A stretch of DNA of 58,376 bases from Gnetum montanum (GCA_015680685.1 MNCI01020989.1:50499-108874); one strand, 5' to 3'; numbered from the stretch's first letter, positions 10,391-22,338 are shown. Program-made: numbers and translations. The notes: generated by a model from the sequence alone, not told the origin.

Positions 10391-11530
10391 CATATCATTT
10401 CTGGCACATTCATCTGCTACTGTACTTCATGACATTTCTTCATCAATGCCTGCTGCATCACCCATCACACTGGCTCTGACAACATTATTGCTGCTCATTT
10501 TGTTTGCCTTAAGTTTCACATGGGGCCTCCATTTGCATCAGTCACATTCATGTCTGAAGTGTTCGCTAATTCTTTCACTTGTGGTTTTCTTGTCTTCTTC
10601 AAGTTGTGTTTGCAGGATGACACCCAATGGTGCTCGTACATCGATACACTTCATCACGATGACAAGGTGCCACATTGTTTTTGACACATGCAACCAGGTT
10701 AATCAATCTATTCAAAAGTACATTCCCCATTCCCAATACATTCTCCATTCCCCCAACACTCTTATTCCCTTTCCTACCCAGTTACAGTTCCAGTACATCC
10801 CAAAACTTTGAGCCTACTGTTACAAGCTACGACACTCTCAAGAAATTACAATACACCATATGGCACATGAACATGAGCGCAAAAAAAAAAGATTGAAAGA
10901 AAACTCTTGCCAAAAAACAAAGAAGAAAAAAAGGAACAAAAAAAAAAGAAAAAGAAAGAAAAAGAAAAGAGCAAAGAGCAAAGAGCAAAATGAACCACAA
11001 GACCCTTGGCACTTCCCATAAGCCCCAGGCGGGAAGGCAGTTGTCTTGGAAACAAACACTCATGTCTCAAAAGCTCAAGTAACATCTCATTTCGTAGCTT
11101 TGGCTCTCCACCAACAGGTTTTCTTTAACACCAAACATAGGGCATGTTCCTCCAGAGAACGTAACCCACCATCACATGCCCAACAAGTCCTCTTAAACAC
11201 TAAACAAGAGTCTTGTTTCGCCAAAGGATGCACATCTCATGCCATGATTCCGAGTCTGCTAAACAATGGCTATTGTCAAGGATCAGCATGACCCATATAC
11301 ACACCAAACCATCCCCTTTACCATGCATAATCCCTTGATCAGTTCCCAATCCCCACAATTTCCATTTGCCTATCCAACTACAAACTTCATTTCCCTAATC
11401 CCATGTACTACTGAACACAGTGCGATGACATCTGGCCAAGTGCCAAAGGACAATGTTTCTACCAAGTTTGCTTGTGGTGTTTTGTACTTCTTTGTCGATG
11501 CCTCTCGGGTCAATTCCTCTAGACATCAAC
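10391..11530 (+). other. Non-coding 3' region of element B
   Basis: No coding motif was found. It holds a purine-rich run (about 10878-10990, blocks of AAAAAG and GAGCAAA), an inverted pair ACAAGAC / GTCTTG around 10995-11046, and one more hairpin at 11184-11215 (CAAG..CTCTT, loop AAACACTAAAC, AAGAG.CTTG), again with an 11-nt loop ending TAAAC. Confidence 0.6.
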
Positions 11531-11543
11531 AAAGAGGGGCCAC
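11531..11543 (+). other. Polypurine tract of element B
   Basis: AAAGAGGGGCCAC lies immediately before the 3' LTR start TGAAACACC at 11544, which fixes the LTR left boundary. Confidence 0.85.
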
Positions 11544-13007
11544 TGAAACACCACAAAAAATTTTGGCTAACACATGTAGACATAAATTAAGCTAAGTCAT
11601 GTTCGTCCTCAGCATGACCAAGCTTGAAAGCCTCAAAAATAGCATCAAACGAAGTTAAAGAAAGCAAGTAAAAGTTTCCTGGGACCCACACAAGACTACG
11701 ATAACATCTGGCATCAAACTTGGCAAATATTGAGCTCAAAATACTTGGTTTTCACTAAGTATGCATCCTATACGCTAGCCTACACATGCCCAGCGTAAGG
11801 CCCAGCGTACAGCAACTTTTGGGGCTCAAAAACTCATCAAAACATGCTAAAATCGAGCATCCAGACCCCCCAGAACCTTCCCCAAGGTTCCCAGCAGGTC
11901 TCAGGCACTTGAAAATCAAATTTTGGGCTCCAAATGATGGTCTTCCATTCCTGTACGCCCAGCGTATACGCCGGGGTGCAGCCAGTGTAGATAGACTTTT
12001 GGGCCCCAAAAATGAGTCAAAACATGCCAAAATCGAGCTTCCAGACCCCCCAGAACCTTCCCCAAGGTTCCCAGTAGCTCTTGGACACTTGAAAATTTAA
12101 TTTTGGGCTCTAAATGATGGTCTTCCATTCCTATACGCCCAGCGTATACGCCGGGGTGCAGCCAACGTAGACAGACTTTCGGGCCCCAAAAATGAGTCAA
12201 AACATACCAGAATCGAGCGTCCAGACCCCCCAGAACCTTCCCCAAGATTCCTAGTAGGTCTCAGGCACTTGAAAATCAAATTTTGGGCTCCAAATTATGG
12301 TCTTCCATTCCTGTACGCCCAGCATATATGCCAGGGTGCAGCCAGCGTAGACAGAGTTTCGGGCCCCAGAAATGAGTCAAAATGTGCCAAAATCGAGAGT
12401 CCAAACCCCCTGGAACCTTCCCCAAGGTTTCCAGCAGCTCTTGGGCACCCAAAAAATCAATTTTTGACGTTAAAATGAAGCATTTTCATGTGTATACGCT
12501 GGGTACATTTTTGGCTTACGCTGGCATCCTCTATGCCAGCATCCATCAGCGTATATGTCCGGTGTGTACGCCAACATCACATCTTCACCCAAGTTCACAT
12601 GCTCAGCATGCCCAGCGTATACACCCAGCGTATACGCCGACATGACACGGTGTATACACCCAGCGTATATGCCCAACACTTGTAATATTGTACATTTGTA
12701 AATTGTGTGCACCTGGCCAACGTGCCACGTGTCGCCCAACCCGAGTCTAGCGTAACAACCTGTATAAAAACCCTGATTTCCCACTTTAACGTGACGGTTG
12801 GAAAAATCCCGGAGCACACCAGAGAACATTTATGCTATGCAAAAGAGCAGAAAACCTTCTTACGCTGGGAAGCCCTGCACGCTGCGGATCTAGTCTCTTA
12901 TGCTCCGCTCGCCCCGCAAACCGACCGAGTCATCCCTATGTACGCCGGGGCTTTCGTCCGCCTTGTGTTCCCACAACTGCGTTAGACCGGTGCACTATAC
13001 TCTAACT
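11544..13007 (+). repeat. 3' LTR of element B, truncated
   Basis: It is colinear with 3536-5152 of the 5' LTR but carries three 180-bp units (about 11910-12447) instead of four, plus an extra CCCAGCGTATAC cluster near 12610-12670. Similarity stops at TCTAACT (13001-13007) and the next base is protease sequence of element A. The last 350 bp of the LTR, including its CA end, are lost. Confidence 0.85.
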
Positions 13008-15764
13008 GTGGCAAGATAGGACCACCCACAAACTATGGTCATAATGTCCTCCACTAACCCCAAAGGGACACTGATTGATTGTTCTACCAATTCCAAAAGA
13101 ATGTTGCTCTTCTTGAGAGGTGGTAAGCTCTAGGCCTTATACATTTCATAATAGATGAGATTGATACTAGAACCAAAATTCAGAAGAGCCTTGCATGGCT
13201 CATGTCCAGTGATTTACAAGTAAATAAGAGGACTTCTTAGGTTAGATATTTTTGTGGAAAGGTTTCCAACCTTGATCCAATTGGAAACAACATGAGTTAA
13301 CATTATGATGCAAATTTGAGGTAGTTTTTAGTTTGAAGGGCACTCAAATGTGTTTGATGTAGAGGATGAGGATGTTATAGATGCAAAGTGACTAGTTACA
13401 TTAGGTTGTGAGGGTTTGTGAGGGATGTTGGGTTGGAAAAGGGTTGTTTCCTAGACCGATTATCTGAACCACTCAACTAGAAGGCCAGTTGTGAATGTAT
13501 AGCCCTTGTAGCATTTCATTGCTATGACTATGAGGGAATTTCACCCTACATGGATGGAGTAGGAGGTAACTAGGTAGAGGGCAGAGGGATGTGTGTAGAT
13601 GGATGTAGAGGATGATGAGCATATGGATGCCCTTAAGTAGATGGTGAATGAGTTTGATGATATTATGGAGGGTAATAGTAATTCTAGAATGAGGCATGGC
13701 TTGTAGAGCTTCATGGAGAAACATGTTGCTAAACATAGTACCCATATGGATCTAATTACCTATAAGGGTACTTCTATCTTGGTGGTGGCATTTTTTACAA
13801 TTGTGGCTGGTGCCACTATTGATATTGTTCATATGGTTGTGGTGGAGCTCCACTTGGATAGTAAGCTTGTTGTTGCTGGTGGAGCTACCTTAGATAACCT
13901 TGAGGATAAGGCAATCGTCTCGGTGCTTGTCTACATACTAGTTACAGATTCAGTGTGTACATCCCAGACTCTTGTAAGTTTGACACCACAGGGCAACATC
14001 CCTTAATATCTTTATATTAAAAAATTTCATATCCATCTTCATCATCGAATTCTATCTCCGCAACTTCTTTTGCTATAGTAGCTTTGCCTTTACCTCTTTG
14101 GTAGGCATGTTTAGCTTCTTTCCACCTCCTATGGTCACAATCACTATTTTATTCTTTGGATGCTTCAACAATCTTCGTAGTAGTTTGGAATTTTTCATAC
14201 AAAGAGTTTCATAATTTATCAAATTTTGCTAAAATATCACAAATAGATTTTTGGATATGTAAGGTTTTCCTATTCACCACTTCATTAAGTGGTGAATCCT
14301 CTTCATCATGGAATTGAACCTCCATTCTTTTGGTGGAAGTGTTCCTATTATATTCTTCTACACTTTTCCTTTTTTGCAACTCACTTTTTCTATTGCTACC
14401 TTCTCTATCAACCTTTGTATCTGATAAGCTCTTAGTTCAAATAGTATGCCTTGGGCATAAACCCCAAGAGTCCTTCTAGTTTGTACTTTAAGCCCATCTA
14501 TGACGTAGCAAAGTTATTCCCTCTAAGAATAATCATGGCTAGGGCATCCATGTAAGAGAGAATAATATCTACCCATGATGGCATCCAAGGGTTCATGTGT
14601 TCCCTATTTCCAACCTTGGATTTGCCTTTTAGATTAGATACTTTGGAGTACTTTTGGTATTTATCATTGAATAGCTTGAGCATTGTACATCATTGGTAGA
14701 TAGATTCCAATTCTAAGAATTGGTACCAACTTTTAGGCTCTTGAATGAGTATTTTGGGGAAGAGCTTGAGCTTCTACTAATCATTTTCAATGCTCTGTAA
14801 GCCACAGACATCATGAAAAGCTTTTATATGTGTTTGTGGATCAGAGTTATATCTCCCTCAAATCTTTGGATATTATTCATGTCTACACACTTGATCTAAC
14901 TATCTTTCATATGCCTAGTTGGGATCTTAATTGCCTCTACAATGTTAAGCATGCTTCAAGTTTCCAACATAGGCTTATCATCATCATGATTTTTTTATCG
15001 TTGATGATGTTCTCGATTATCCCTTTGTTCCTTACAAGCTTGGTGGTTAGTATTGTTGTCCCATTGAGCACCTCCATCATGGTTATTTCTTCTGCGGCAT
15101 CTTTTAGAATTATAAGAAGAGGAAGAAGAGGATGTAGATGAAGAGAGCAAAGAGGGAGGAGGATTGCCACCACCATGATTTTTTCCAACTCCCCTTCAGT
15201 TTTCATAGCCATTGTCATCAAATTTATTATTATCTTGATGCTTATATGATTCCTTGCCCTAACATTTATCTTTTCCTAAATCTATATTATTGATTGTAGA
15301 TCATAGGTTTAGGGTCACACCCCATCATCAAGAACTAGGGGTGGAGAATTGTTAGGTTGAGAGCCCTCAAAGGGAGGATCCTTGTTGTTATCTTGATTTA
15401 ATAGGAACAAGGGATTGGTGAACCATTTCCCCTTCATAGCCTCCTAATGCTTCTCTTAATGTCAATCTTGCTTGCATTTTGTTTCACTGGGATGGTAGTC
15501 CCGGTAGTCTTAGTCATGCACAACATACTCTTTTTGAAGATTGTGGATGTCTAACTTCTTAAGAGTTTGAAGTAGCATCACGAGCACAAATCGATCAGGA
15601 GGCATTATGATGTTACATTCCATATTACGTCATTGCAGTTTCTCATCCTAATGTAGGATGAAGGCAAAGTCAGACATGTACTCATCTAGATGAGTATATA
15701 CCACTTTTCACTCTTATGGGATCGATGATTTAACATCATCACAGCTATGAAAAGAAGAAGACAT
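13008..15764 (-). pseudogene. gag and start of protease of element A
   Basis: On the minus strand the gag start ATG is at 15764 (MSSSF-type start shared with elements C and D). The segment around 15600-15700 matches the gag N-terminus of element C. Later gag motifs include a MNPWMPSWVD segment (minus, 14580-14620) and a counterpart of the PKGCCPIVSHLQE segment at about 13960-14030. The Pro/Gln-rich linker follows, and the protease-associated LANQSI region lies at 13008-13100. Stops and frameshifts are frequent. The downstream part of the gene continues at 3535 beyond element B. Confidence 0.78.
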
Positions 15765-15895
15765 TTTGCAAAATAGTTAAAATTATTAGTGTGCTTTTGC
15801 AATTATATGTTGTGTGAGACTGATGTTGACTTTGGGTTTTTCCAATGATAATAATGATATTCATTAATCCTAGATACCGCATGTTTTAACAAACA

Positions 15896-15916
15896 AAGTC
15901 CCCAGCAATGGTGCCA
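15896..15916 (-). other. Primer binding site of element A (tRNA-Asp-like)
   Basis: Minus-strand TGGCACCATTGCTGGGGACT follows the LTR end TCATCAT. It is complementary, with a few changes, to the 3' end of plant tRNA-Asp (TGGCGCCGTTGCCGGGGA), as in Athila-type elements. Confidence 0.8.
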
Positions 15917-15917
15917 A

Positions 15918-16875
15918 TGATGAGTGGTTGAGGTACCCCTACGTCCAATCATATGAATCACAAAGCATTCATGCAAATCTGGTCAAATTTCATGGACTCT
16001 ATATTTTTTAATACACTAGTGTTCTAGGAACTGAACCTTGCACCTAACGTCGTTGATTGTCTTCCCAATTACACATATGATGTACAAAGGTATGATTAAG
16101 TGTAATCAAGGCATATGATTTTTATTGTTTTGTGTTTTATGTTCTTTGGTGCTTAAAGTAGAGAGATGAAATAATTTAACAGCTAATTTAGTTTAACTAA
16201 TTAACTATTCTCTAACTAGTCCTAACATAAGCATCCAGTCCCACATTCTATACATGTCCTGAACCCATGTATCCACTACTCAGTTACCAAGCACTATGCT
16301 ACAAGGTGAACCAAATAATAACATTGCTAGGATTACCAAGAAAATATGTGTTTATGCTTGAAGTAGTCATACTTATGTATTTAACCTATTTAGCTTATCT
16401 TACTTAATTACTTAATTAGCTTAATTACTAAGAAACATTGAATAAATAACTAAAAACATTAAATGCAAGAATAAAACATTTAAACTATTCAGAATGCTAC
16501 AAGGTTTGTCAGGAAGCTCATCTTTATTTCCATACATACTGGTGTGGTTTAAGTACAACAATGATCAAACAAAGATTTGTATGCACAATAGCTCCTAATG
16601 CGGGCACTTGGGAAAATATTCTAACTTTCAAATGAACAAACTACAAGAGCTCTACTACTACTATGACTTGAATCTCCACAAACATGGCCAGGAGCTTCTA
16701 TTTATAGTTTTTGCTATAGTATTACATCAACGAGGCCTCATAGACATAGCAAATGCTACATCGACATAGCCTCATCGATGAGGCAACATCACGTAAATGG
16801 GGCCCTATCAATAGGAATCCATTGATGAGGCCACATCAACGGGGACCCATCGATGCAACACATTGACATTCATCA
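15918..16875 (-). repeat. LTR, GATGAGGCC-type U3 (5' LTR of element A)
   Basis: Read on the minus strand it starts TGATGAATGTC at 16875 and ends TCATCA at 15918. U3 holds several CATCGATGAGGC-like short inverted motifs (16720-16860), followed by ACTATAAATAG and the CAAGGTTTGTC R/U5 region. Outside its right end lies gag of element F with the reading continuing uninterrupted to the junction. Confidence 0.82.
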
Positions 16876-18643
16876 CCAGCCTATGATTCATCATGTATAT
16901 CCTAGATTCATACAAGTGTGACACAATAGGGAAACATCCCTTAGGATGTTCATATTGATAGATGTCACACCCATAATCACCATCTAATTCTGACTCCATA
17001 ACCTCTTCTACTACAACAACTTTTTCCTTATCCCTTTGGTAGGCACATTCATCTTTCTTCCTTCTCCTACGATCACAATCACTACTTTGCACTTTGGATT
17101 CTTTTGCACTTATTAGAGTAGTTTGGAATTTTTCATCCAAAGATTCCCACATTTTATCCACCTTAGTCAAAATTTTGGAACCATATTTTTGAATCGGCAA
17201 GGTTTTTCATTGCACTTCTTTATCAAGTGGTGCTTCCCACTCACTATCACAGAATTGGACCTCCCTTTATTGATGGAAGGATCTTAGTTATATTCTTCAA
17301 CACTTTTCTATTTCCTCAACTCACCTTCTTCTTTTATAACCTTCTCAATTATCCTTTGGATTTGATGAGCTCAAAGTTCAACAATCTCCCTTAGACATAG
17401 ACCCCAAGGATTCTCCTCGTCTTTAATCAAAGCTCATCGATGATGTGGCAAAGCTACTCCCACTAAGAATAACCATGGCTAAGACATCTATGAAAAAGGA
17501 AATAATACCTGTCCATGGTTGCATCCAAGGGTCCATGTGTTCCTTGTTGCTAGCCTTGAATTTTCTTTCTCAAATTGGACACTTTGGAGTATGTTTGATA
17601 TTTGTCATTAAATAGCTCGAGCATCATACTCCATCTACGAATTGATTTGAACTCTAATGAGTAGTACCAAATTTTTTCTTTTTTATGAGTGTCCTAAGAA
17701 ATAACTTAAATTTTTTCCAATCTTTTTTGATGTTCTACAAGGCACAAGCATCATGAAAGTCTTGAAGATGGGTTTGTCGATCTAAATTTTATCCCCCTTC
17801 AAATCTAGGAATATTGTTCATATCTAACCTCTTGATTCTACTGTCTTTCACATGCCTAGTTGGAATTCTTACTACCTCTGTGATGTTCAACATGCTTTGA
17901 GTTGTAAGAAAAGGCTCATCATCATCATGATTTCAATGACACCTATGGTATACTCTACTACCCCTTCGTTCATGGTGGGGCCTATAATCATTATTGTCCT
18001 ATCATTCACCTCCATCATGGTTTCATTCCCTACAGTTTTGGCCAAATTCAGAGGAGGAAGAAGATGTAGATGAAGAGGATGATGAGGGAGGAGAACTACC
18101 ACCACCATAGTATCTACCACCTCCTCTCTGCTTGTCATGGCCATAGTCATCAGGTTTATCATCATCATTATGCTTGCCTGAGCCCCTACCTTGACCTATT
18201 TTTGCTTGAACTCATATTGTTGATAGTCGACTATACATTTGGGTTCAATCCCCCTTCATTGAAGTCAAGGGGTGGAGAATCTTCATGTTGAATGGGTTGG
18301 TGAACCATTTCCCCTTCGTAGCTTCATGGGACTTCTTCTGGTACTGATCTCCTTTGCATTATGTTTGAGTAGGATGATAGTCTCAATAATCATGGTCTTA
18401 CATAACGTACTCTTCATGAAGACCTTGGATGCCCAACCTTTTAAGAGTTTGAAGCAACATCCCAAGAACAAATCAGTCACGCAACAACACAATGTTGCCC
18501 TCCATGTCTCTCCACTGCAATTGTTCATCTTGATGCAGGATGAAGGTGAAATTAGGCACAAACTCATCTGGATGACTATACATCACTTTAAATTCTTGGG
18601 GCACTGGCAATTTCAATTCATCATGCCTATGAGAAGAAGACAT
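16876..18643 (-). pseudogene. gag of element F (3' part lost to element A insertion)
   Basis: Minus-strand gag relic with start ATG at 18643 after a leader. The open stretch 16808-17200 includes the conserved YEHPKGCFPIVSHLYESRIY segment, matching QYEHPKGCCPIVSHL of element C. An Asp/Ser/His-rich stretch near 18040-18180 corresponds to the Ser-rich gag linker. Element A inserted at 16875, so the remainder of F lies beyond the left window edge. Stops are frequent. Confidence 0.78.
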
Positions 18644-18780
18644 TTTCATTGAGAATAAAAATAATATTGTGCTTTAAGTATAATAAGTATTATTATTCTA
18701 ATGATTACAACTTTAGGATTCATCCCAAAAATCTCAAATAATTTTCACTAAGTCCTAGATGATGCATGTATCGAACTACA

Positions 18781-18801
18781 AGTCTCTAGTAAAAATGCCA
18801 A
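18781..18801 (-). other. Primer binding site of element F, degraded
   Basis: Minus-strand TTGGCATTTTTACTAGAGACT is at the position of the tRNA-Asp-like site, with several changes. Confidence 0.55.
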
Positions 18802-19667
18802 TGATGAGAGATGAGAGGACCCTATGCCCAACCATATGAATCACTAAGCATTCACATGTGATTTGGTCAAGTTCCATAGACTTATAGTCTTATAAGTACA
18901 TTGGTTTCTAGAAGGTAAAACTAATCGTTGCAATCGTTATCTTCCTAATTACACTTGTGAAATCTAAAGGTATGGTTATGTGCAACTGAGGCATATGATT
19001 TTTATCATTTTTGTGTTTTATGTTCTAAGTTGCCTAAGAATAGAGAATAAAAAATTATATATTTAATTGGTAATTCACTCTAACCAACTAATATTTAACT
19101 AATCCTAACATAAGCATTCGTTTCCACTTGTCGTACACACCCTAAACACATTTAATGCTATTGGATTACCAAACGTTAAGCGTTACTAGGATTACCAAGT
19201 GTCAAGCATATGCTTGAAGTGGTTGTATTTATGTGCTTAATTACTCACTATTTAATCTATCTTAATCTATCTTAATTTAATTACTTTAATTACTTAAAGC
19301 ATTAAAGGAAATTGCTTAAAATATTAAATGCATAAAGGAAATAATTAATCTATTTCAAAGTGTTGTAAGGTTTATTAGAAAGCTTATCTTTATTAAAGAT
19401 CCATACACTCTTTGACTCCTACTACAAGCACTTAGAAAATATTCTAACTTTCAAGTTGAAAAACTATTAGAGCTTTGCTACAACTATAAGACTTATGATA
19501 TAAATGTAGCTGGTGATCATGTATTTATAGGCAAAACAAGGATCCTTGTTGATGGGTACACATCAATGAATGAAACCATATGTCGATGAGATCATGTCAA
19601 CAACATATCATCAATGGGGTCACGTTGATGACATCTTGTCGACACAGCCAACCATGACGCTTCATCA
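18802..19667 (-). repeat. 5' LTR of element F, GATGAGGCC-type U3
   Basis: Minus strand, starting TGATGAAGCG at 19667 and ending TCATCA at 18802 (866 bp). U3 contains GTCGACAAGATG, TTGATGA and CATCGATG-like motifs. The CAACCATATGAATCA segment near the end matches the other LTRs. The right flank ATACT is the presumed target sequence; its partner lies outside the window. Confidence 0.8.
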
Positions 19668-20639
19668 ATACTCTTGATAAAGTAAGAAAGTTGGTTGCAT
19701 AACACCTCAATTTTTCCTTTATTTTATTAATTTTAAAGGTTTTTATTTCATCAAAAAAATGTAAAGAAGTGAGATTTACATCTAGTTTGTGAATATAGAG
19801 TCTATCACACTTTTTACATTAGATTTAACAATTGCTCAACTACAAGTAGAGAATGCCAAAAAGTTAATAAATTTATTAAAATCTCTCTAATGTTGCAAAT
19901 ATGATTAGCATTGATCTCATAAATCTTATAGTTGTTTGCAATAGATCTATGACACATTCTTTCCTCGCTTTCCTTCTAGCTATAATAGTATTGATCTTGA
20001 TTGTAAAATAAATTTCAATACAAAAGAAAGTATGTTTACCATCTCTTTAGTACTTCTATCTTATATGATGTTGTTCTTGAATTTAATAAATACTACATAG
20101 TTTGTTTTTTAAGAAGAAAATACCATTTTTTGCCATTTAAATTATGCCTTAAACAAATAATGAGATAAGGTTTTTCAAGAACATTTTTGAAATATTGATT
20201 ATTTTTGTTTGGGTTGCATCCATAATTTTTAACATTTGATTTTGAAATTTACTAAAAAATGTGGAATTTATTTAGATTAATTTTTGGGTTTGTTCTTTTG
20301 TTTTAATTTAGTTGATGCCATTTTGTTGGGACAAGGTTATGATGATGATGCTCTTTTGCTTTAATTACATAGTACTTAAGCTTTCAAGCTTACTAGGCTA
20401 TATTTGAATCTTAAAATTACATAAGGACTTCCAAGGGCTTATCACTCAAAGCATTCTCATTACCCTTATTAAACCCCAACCTAAAAAGATTAATCTTTGA
20501 AGCAATAAGCAATAAGTAGGTTACAAAAGTAATCTACTTTACTATTCCTAATATCTATTATTATCATGCAAAAGGATTATAATTGAGTTACATGTCCTAC
20601 ATACCTAATTAAGGAGGTAATGTTTAAAGTAAAAATATC
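19668..20639. other. AT-rich old DNA, no recognisable feature
   Basis: No long open frame, RNA gene or clear repeat was seen. The minus strand between 20000 and 20300 might be an eroded Copia-type remnant continuing from the next feature, but I cannot support that. Confidence 0.4.
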
Positions 20640-21150
20640 TTACTCACCATATAATTTGTCTTCTTAAACTTTGATAATTCCTTTAATGATCCCTTCTTCC
20701 ACAAGTGGTAGGTCATATGGTAGTTTCATGAAAAAACAAGCTAAAGTTAAACAACCGAAAAATAGCTTACTGATTTAATCAAAGAAGAAGTTTTGATTAC
20801 TTTACTACTTTAGTCTCTTTATAGGTTTCCATTAATGTATCCCATATGTATTTGAAAATTTTGCAATAGGTAACTTAATTGTATTCTTCTTGTATTAATG
20901 TAGATGCCATGGTATTTCTAGCTTTTTAATCACTCATGAAGACGTTCGTATCATCATTATTTTGTTTGAAGAATTCCTTTGATGATGTCATATATCCATT
21001 CACAACAATTTGCCACACATGAAACTCAAAGGATTCTAGGTATGCTTACACCTAACCTTTCCAAAAAGAAAAGTTAGTATAATAAAAAAGTGGTGGTCAT
21101 TCAAGTGGCATCCCCTATTATCCTTTTATTTCTTTAGATTGTCAATCTTG
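20640..21150 (-). pseudogene. Copia-type gag-like relic
   Basis: On the minus strand one frame reads fragments resembling the plant Copia gag (UBN2-type) helix region: KARNTMASTLIQEEYN, then YIWDTLMETYKETKVVK (compare the family pattern of LKARN...EMWDTLE.THEGT.EVK). It is interrupted by stops. No LTR of this element was identified nearby. The similarity was judged by eye and is modest. Confidence 0.42.
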
Positions 21151-21426
21151 AAAAGAGAGAATAACTAGCCTTTAATACTACTTGTAGATAGGTTAACTCA
21201 GAAAAAGCATATAAATGAGTTATAATAAGAACAAATTGCTTAAATAAAAACTAAAAATGCACATAGAAAGAGTATGAACTCCCCGATGTATGTGGTAAAG
21301 AATACCACTTCAAATTCCACTTAAATTAAAATCATGACTAAGACTGTCATTATGGTATATCCTCAGATGCTACACATTCCCCATAGGATGAACTATCCTG
21401 GTATCCTAAAGGACTCTATCATGATT

Positions 21427-21616
21427 GTTTGAACTTTGAACAAATGTATGCTTCGAACTATTCTGTTTACACTTGCAGAGGGAGAGAGGCTTGAAAGCAT
21501 TTTCTAACCAACTAATTCCCTTCCCTCACAGGTTGTGCATTAATGCTTTCAGGCCTCTCTCCCTCTACAAGTGTAAACAGAATAGTTCGAAGCATACATT
21601 TGTTCAAAGTTCAAAC
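21427..21616. repeat. Near-perfect 74-bp inverted repeat (long hairpin)
   Basis: Arms 21427-21500 and 21543-21616 are complementary with two mismatches over 74 bp; one would be a G-U pair on each strand's transcript. The loop is 42 nt (21501-21542). The left arm starts GTTTGAACTTTGAAC and ends GAGGCTTGAAAGCAT. Its size and near-identity fit a young microRNA/siRNA precursor locus from inverted duplication, or a small palindromic MITE. No target-site duplication was evident. Confidence 0.8.
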
Positions 21617-21765
21617 AAAATTTTAGCACCATAACCTTCCCAAATCTTTTTAGGAAGCCCTAGTCAATATCTGCAGTCAGACATGCAAGAGGCATGAACT
21701 CAACCCACAACAACAAATTCGAAAACTCCAAAGACCCGCCTTTAAATCTCCTGCTATCCCAACTT

Positions 21766-21879
21766 TATAAAGCAAGCCCATAAGTCCAAAACATGTCGTG
21801 AACTTGCCGAGAGCATTATTAACAGCGCAGAAGCAAATAGAGCTCTGTGAAAATGGTGGTGGGGAAGGGATTCCTGGTG
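21766..21879 (+). promoter_or_regulatory. Promoter and 5'-leader-like fragment of unknown gene
   Basis: TATAAA at 21766-21771 is followed by a GC-richer leader and ATG at 21853 reading MVVGKGFLV then TAA. The base composition (from about 21640) differs from the AT-rich DNA around it. It could be the first exon of a lost gene. I do not recognise the protein start. Confidence 0.3.
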
Positions 21880-22079
21880 TAAAAAAAATCTGATAAACTT
21901 TATTGGCTTATATGCTTGGTATTAGTTTTTTATGAAAATGTAGCAATATTTTTTCTAAATTGTTGATTTCATCTTTTATGTTGATAAAGATAAGAAATTT
22001 ATGTAATTTATGAAAATATGGTATAGAAATTGATAGCTCTTTTGATTTTTATAATGCTCAGTTACTTCCATTGATTCTA

Positions 22080-22338
22080 AAAAGATGAATGCTATAAATA
22101 ACCCATTGCATATGGATGCATATGCATTAAATATTAAGAATATGACCGAATATGCATTAAATCCAACAAGGCCTTGTGACGATTTTGATCTTGATGTAAG
22201 AATAGGCTTCAATTTACTAAAGGACATATAAAAGCATTTAAATGTGAAGATGCTATACTTGATATGGATAGAATAGCTCAAGAAGATCTAGTTGGATGGT
22301 GGAGTTTGCATGGTGGAGATAGTAGCAGATACTCTTAG
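22080..22338 (+). pseudogene. hAT-superfamily transposase C-terminal relic
   Basis: The plus-strand reading from 22085 gives MNAINNPLHMDAYALNIKNM and then, after a stop and frame change, KAFKCEDAILDMD ... VGWWSLHGGDS. The order 'NPLHxxAYxLN ... WWxxHGGD' is characteristic of the region leading into the hAT dimerisation domain (plant DUF659/hAT_C proteins). The catalytic part is absent and the 3' side ends near the assembly gap. It is a short, old fragment. Confidence 0.6.

Larger units (their letters stand above)
3536..13007 (+). mobile_element. Element B: non-autonomous Tat-like gypsy element (gag-protease only)
   Basis: It is bounded by long LTRs starting TGAAACACC (3536 and 11544). Internal parts in order are a primer site, a leader with a GCTACAGTG minisatellite, gag, protease, about 1.75 kb of non-coding DNA with hairpins and a purine-rich tract, and a polypurine tract. 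No reverse transcriptase, RNase H or integrase motif occurs in any frame between 9776 and 11530, so it probably relied on another element's enzymes. The class resembles the gag-only LTR elements (TR-GAG) known in plants. Its right end is damaged: LTR sequence stops at 13007, about 350 bp short, and about 160 bp of the host element is missing, which indicates one deletion across the junction. The left flank is ATGCA. Confidence 0.85.
1..16875 (-). mobile_element. Element A: Athila-like Ty3/gypsy retrotransposon, interrupted by element B
   Basis: Minus-strand LTR retrotransposon read from right to left: 5' LTR 15918-16875, primer site, gag (start near 15764), protease, then after the 9.5-kb insertion of element B the rest of pol (3535 down to 344), and a 3' LTR at 1-312 cut by the window edge. 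Continuity across B is shown because 3535 and 13008 abut positions about 160 bp apart in the protease region of the related element C (about 30860 and 31021). Numerous stops and frameshifts make it inactive. The two LTRs belong to different U3 subfamilies, which is unusual. The right boundary lies inside the gag of element F, so A is itself a nested insertion. Confidence 0.85.

Noticed and set aside
10827-11085. Minus-strand Phe/Leu/Ser-rich frames resembling membrane proteins
   Set aside because: Reverse complement of a purine-rich tract; low-complexity artefact in three overlapping frames.
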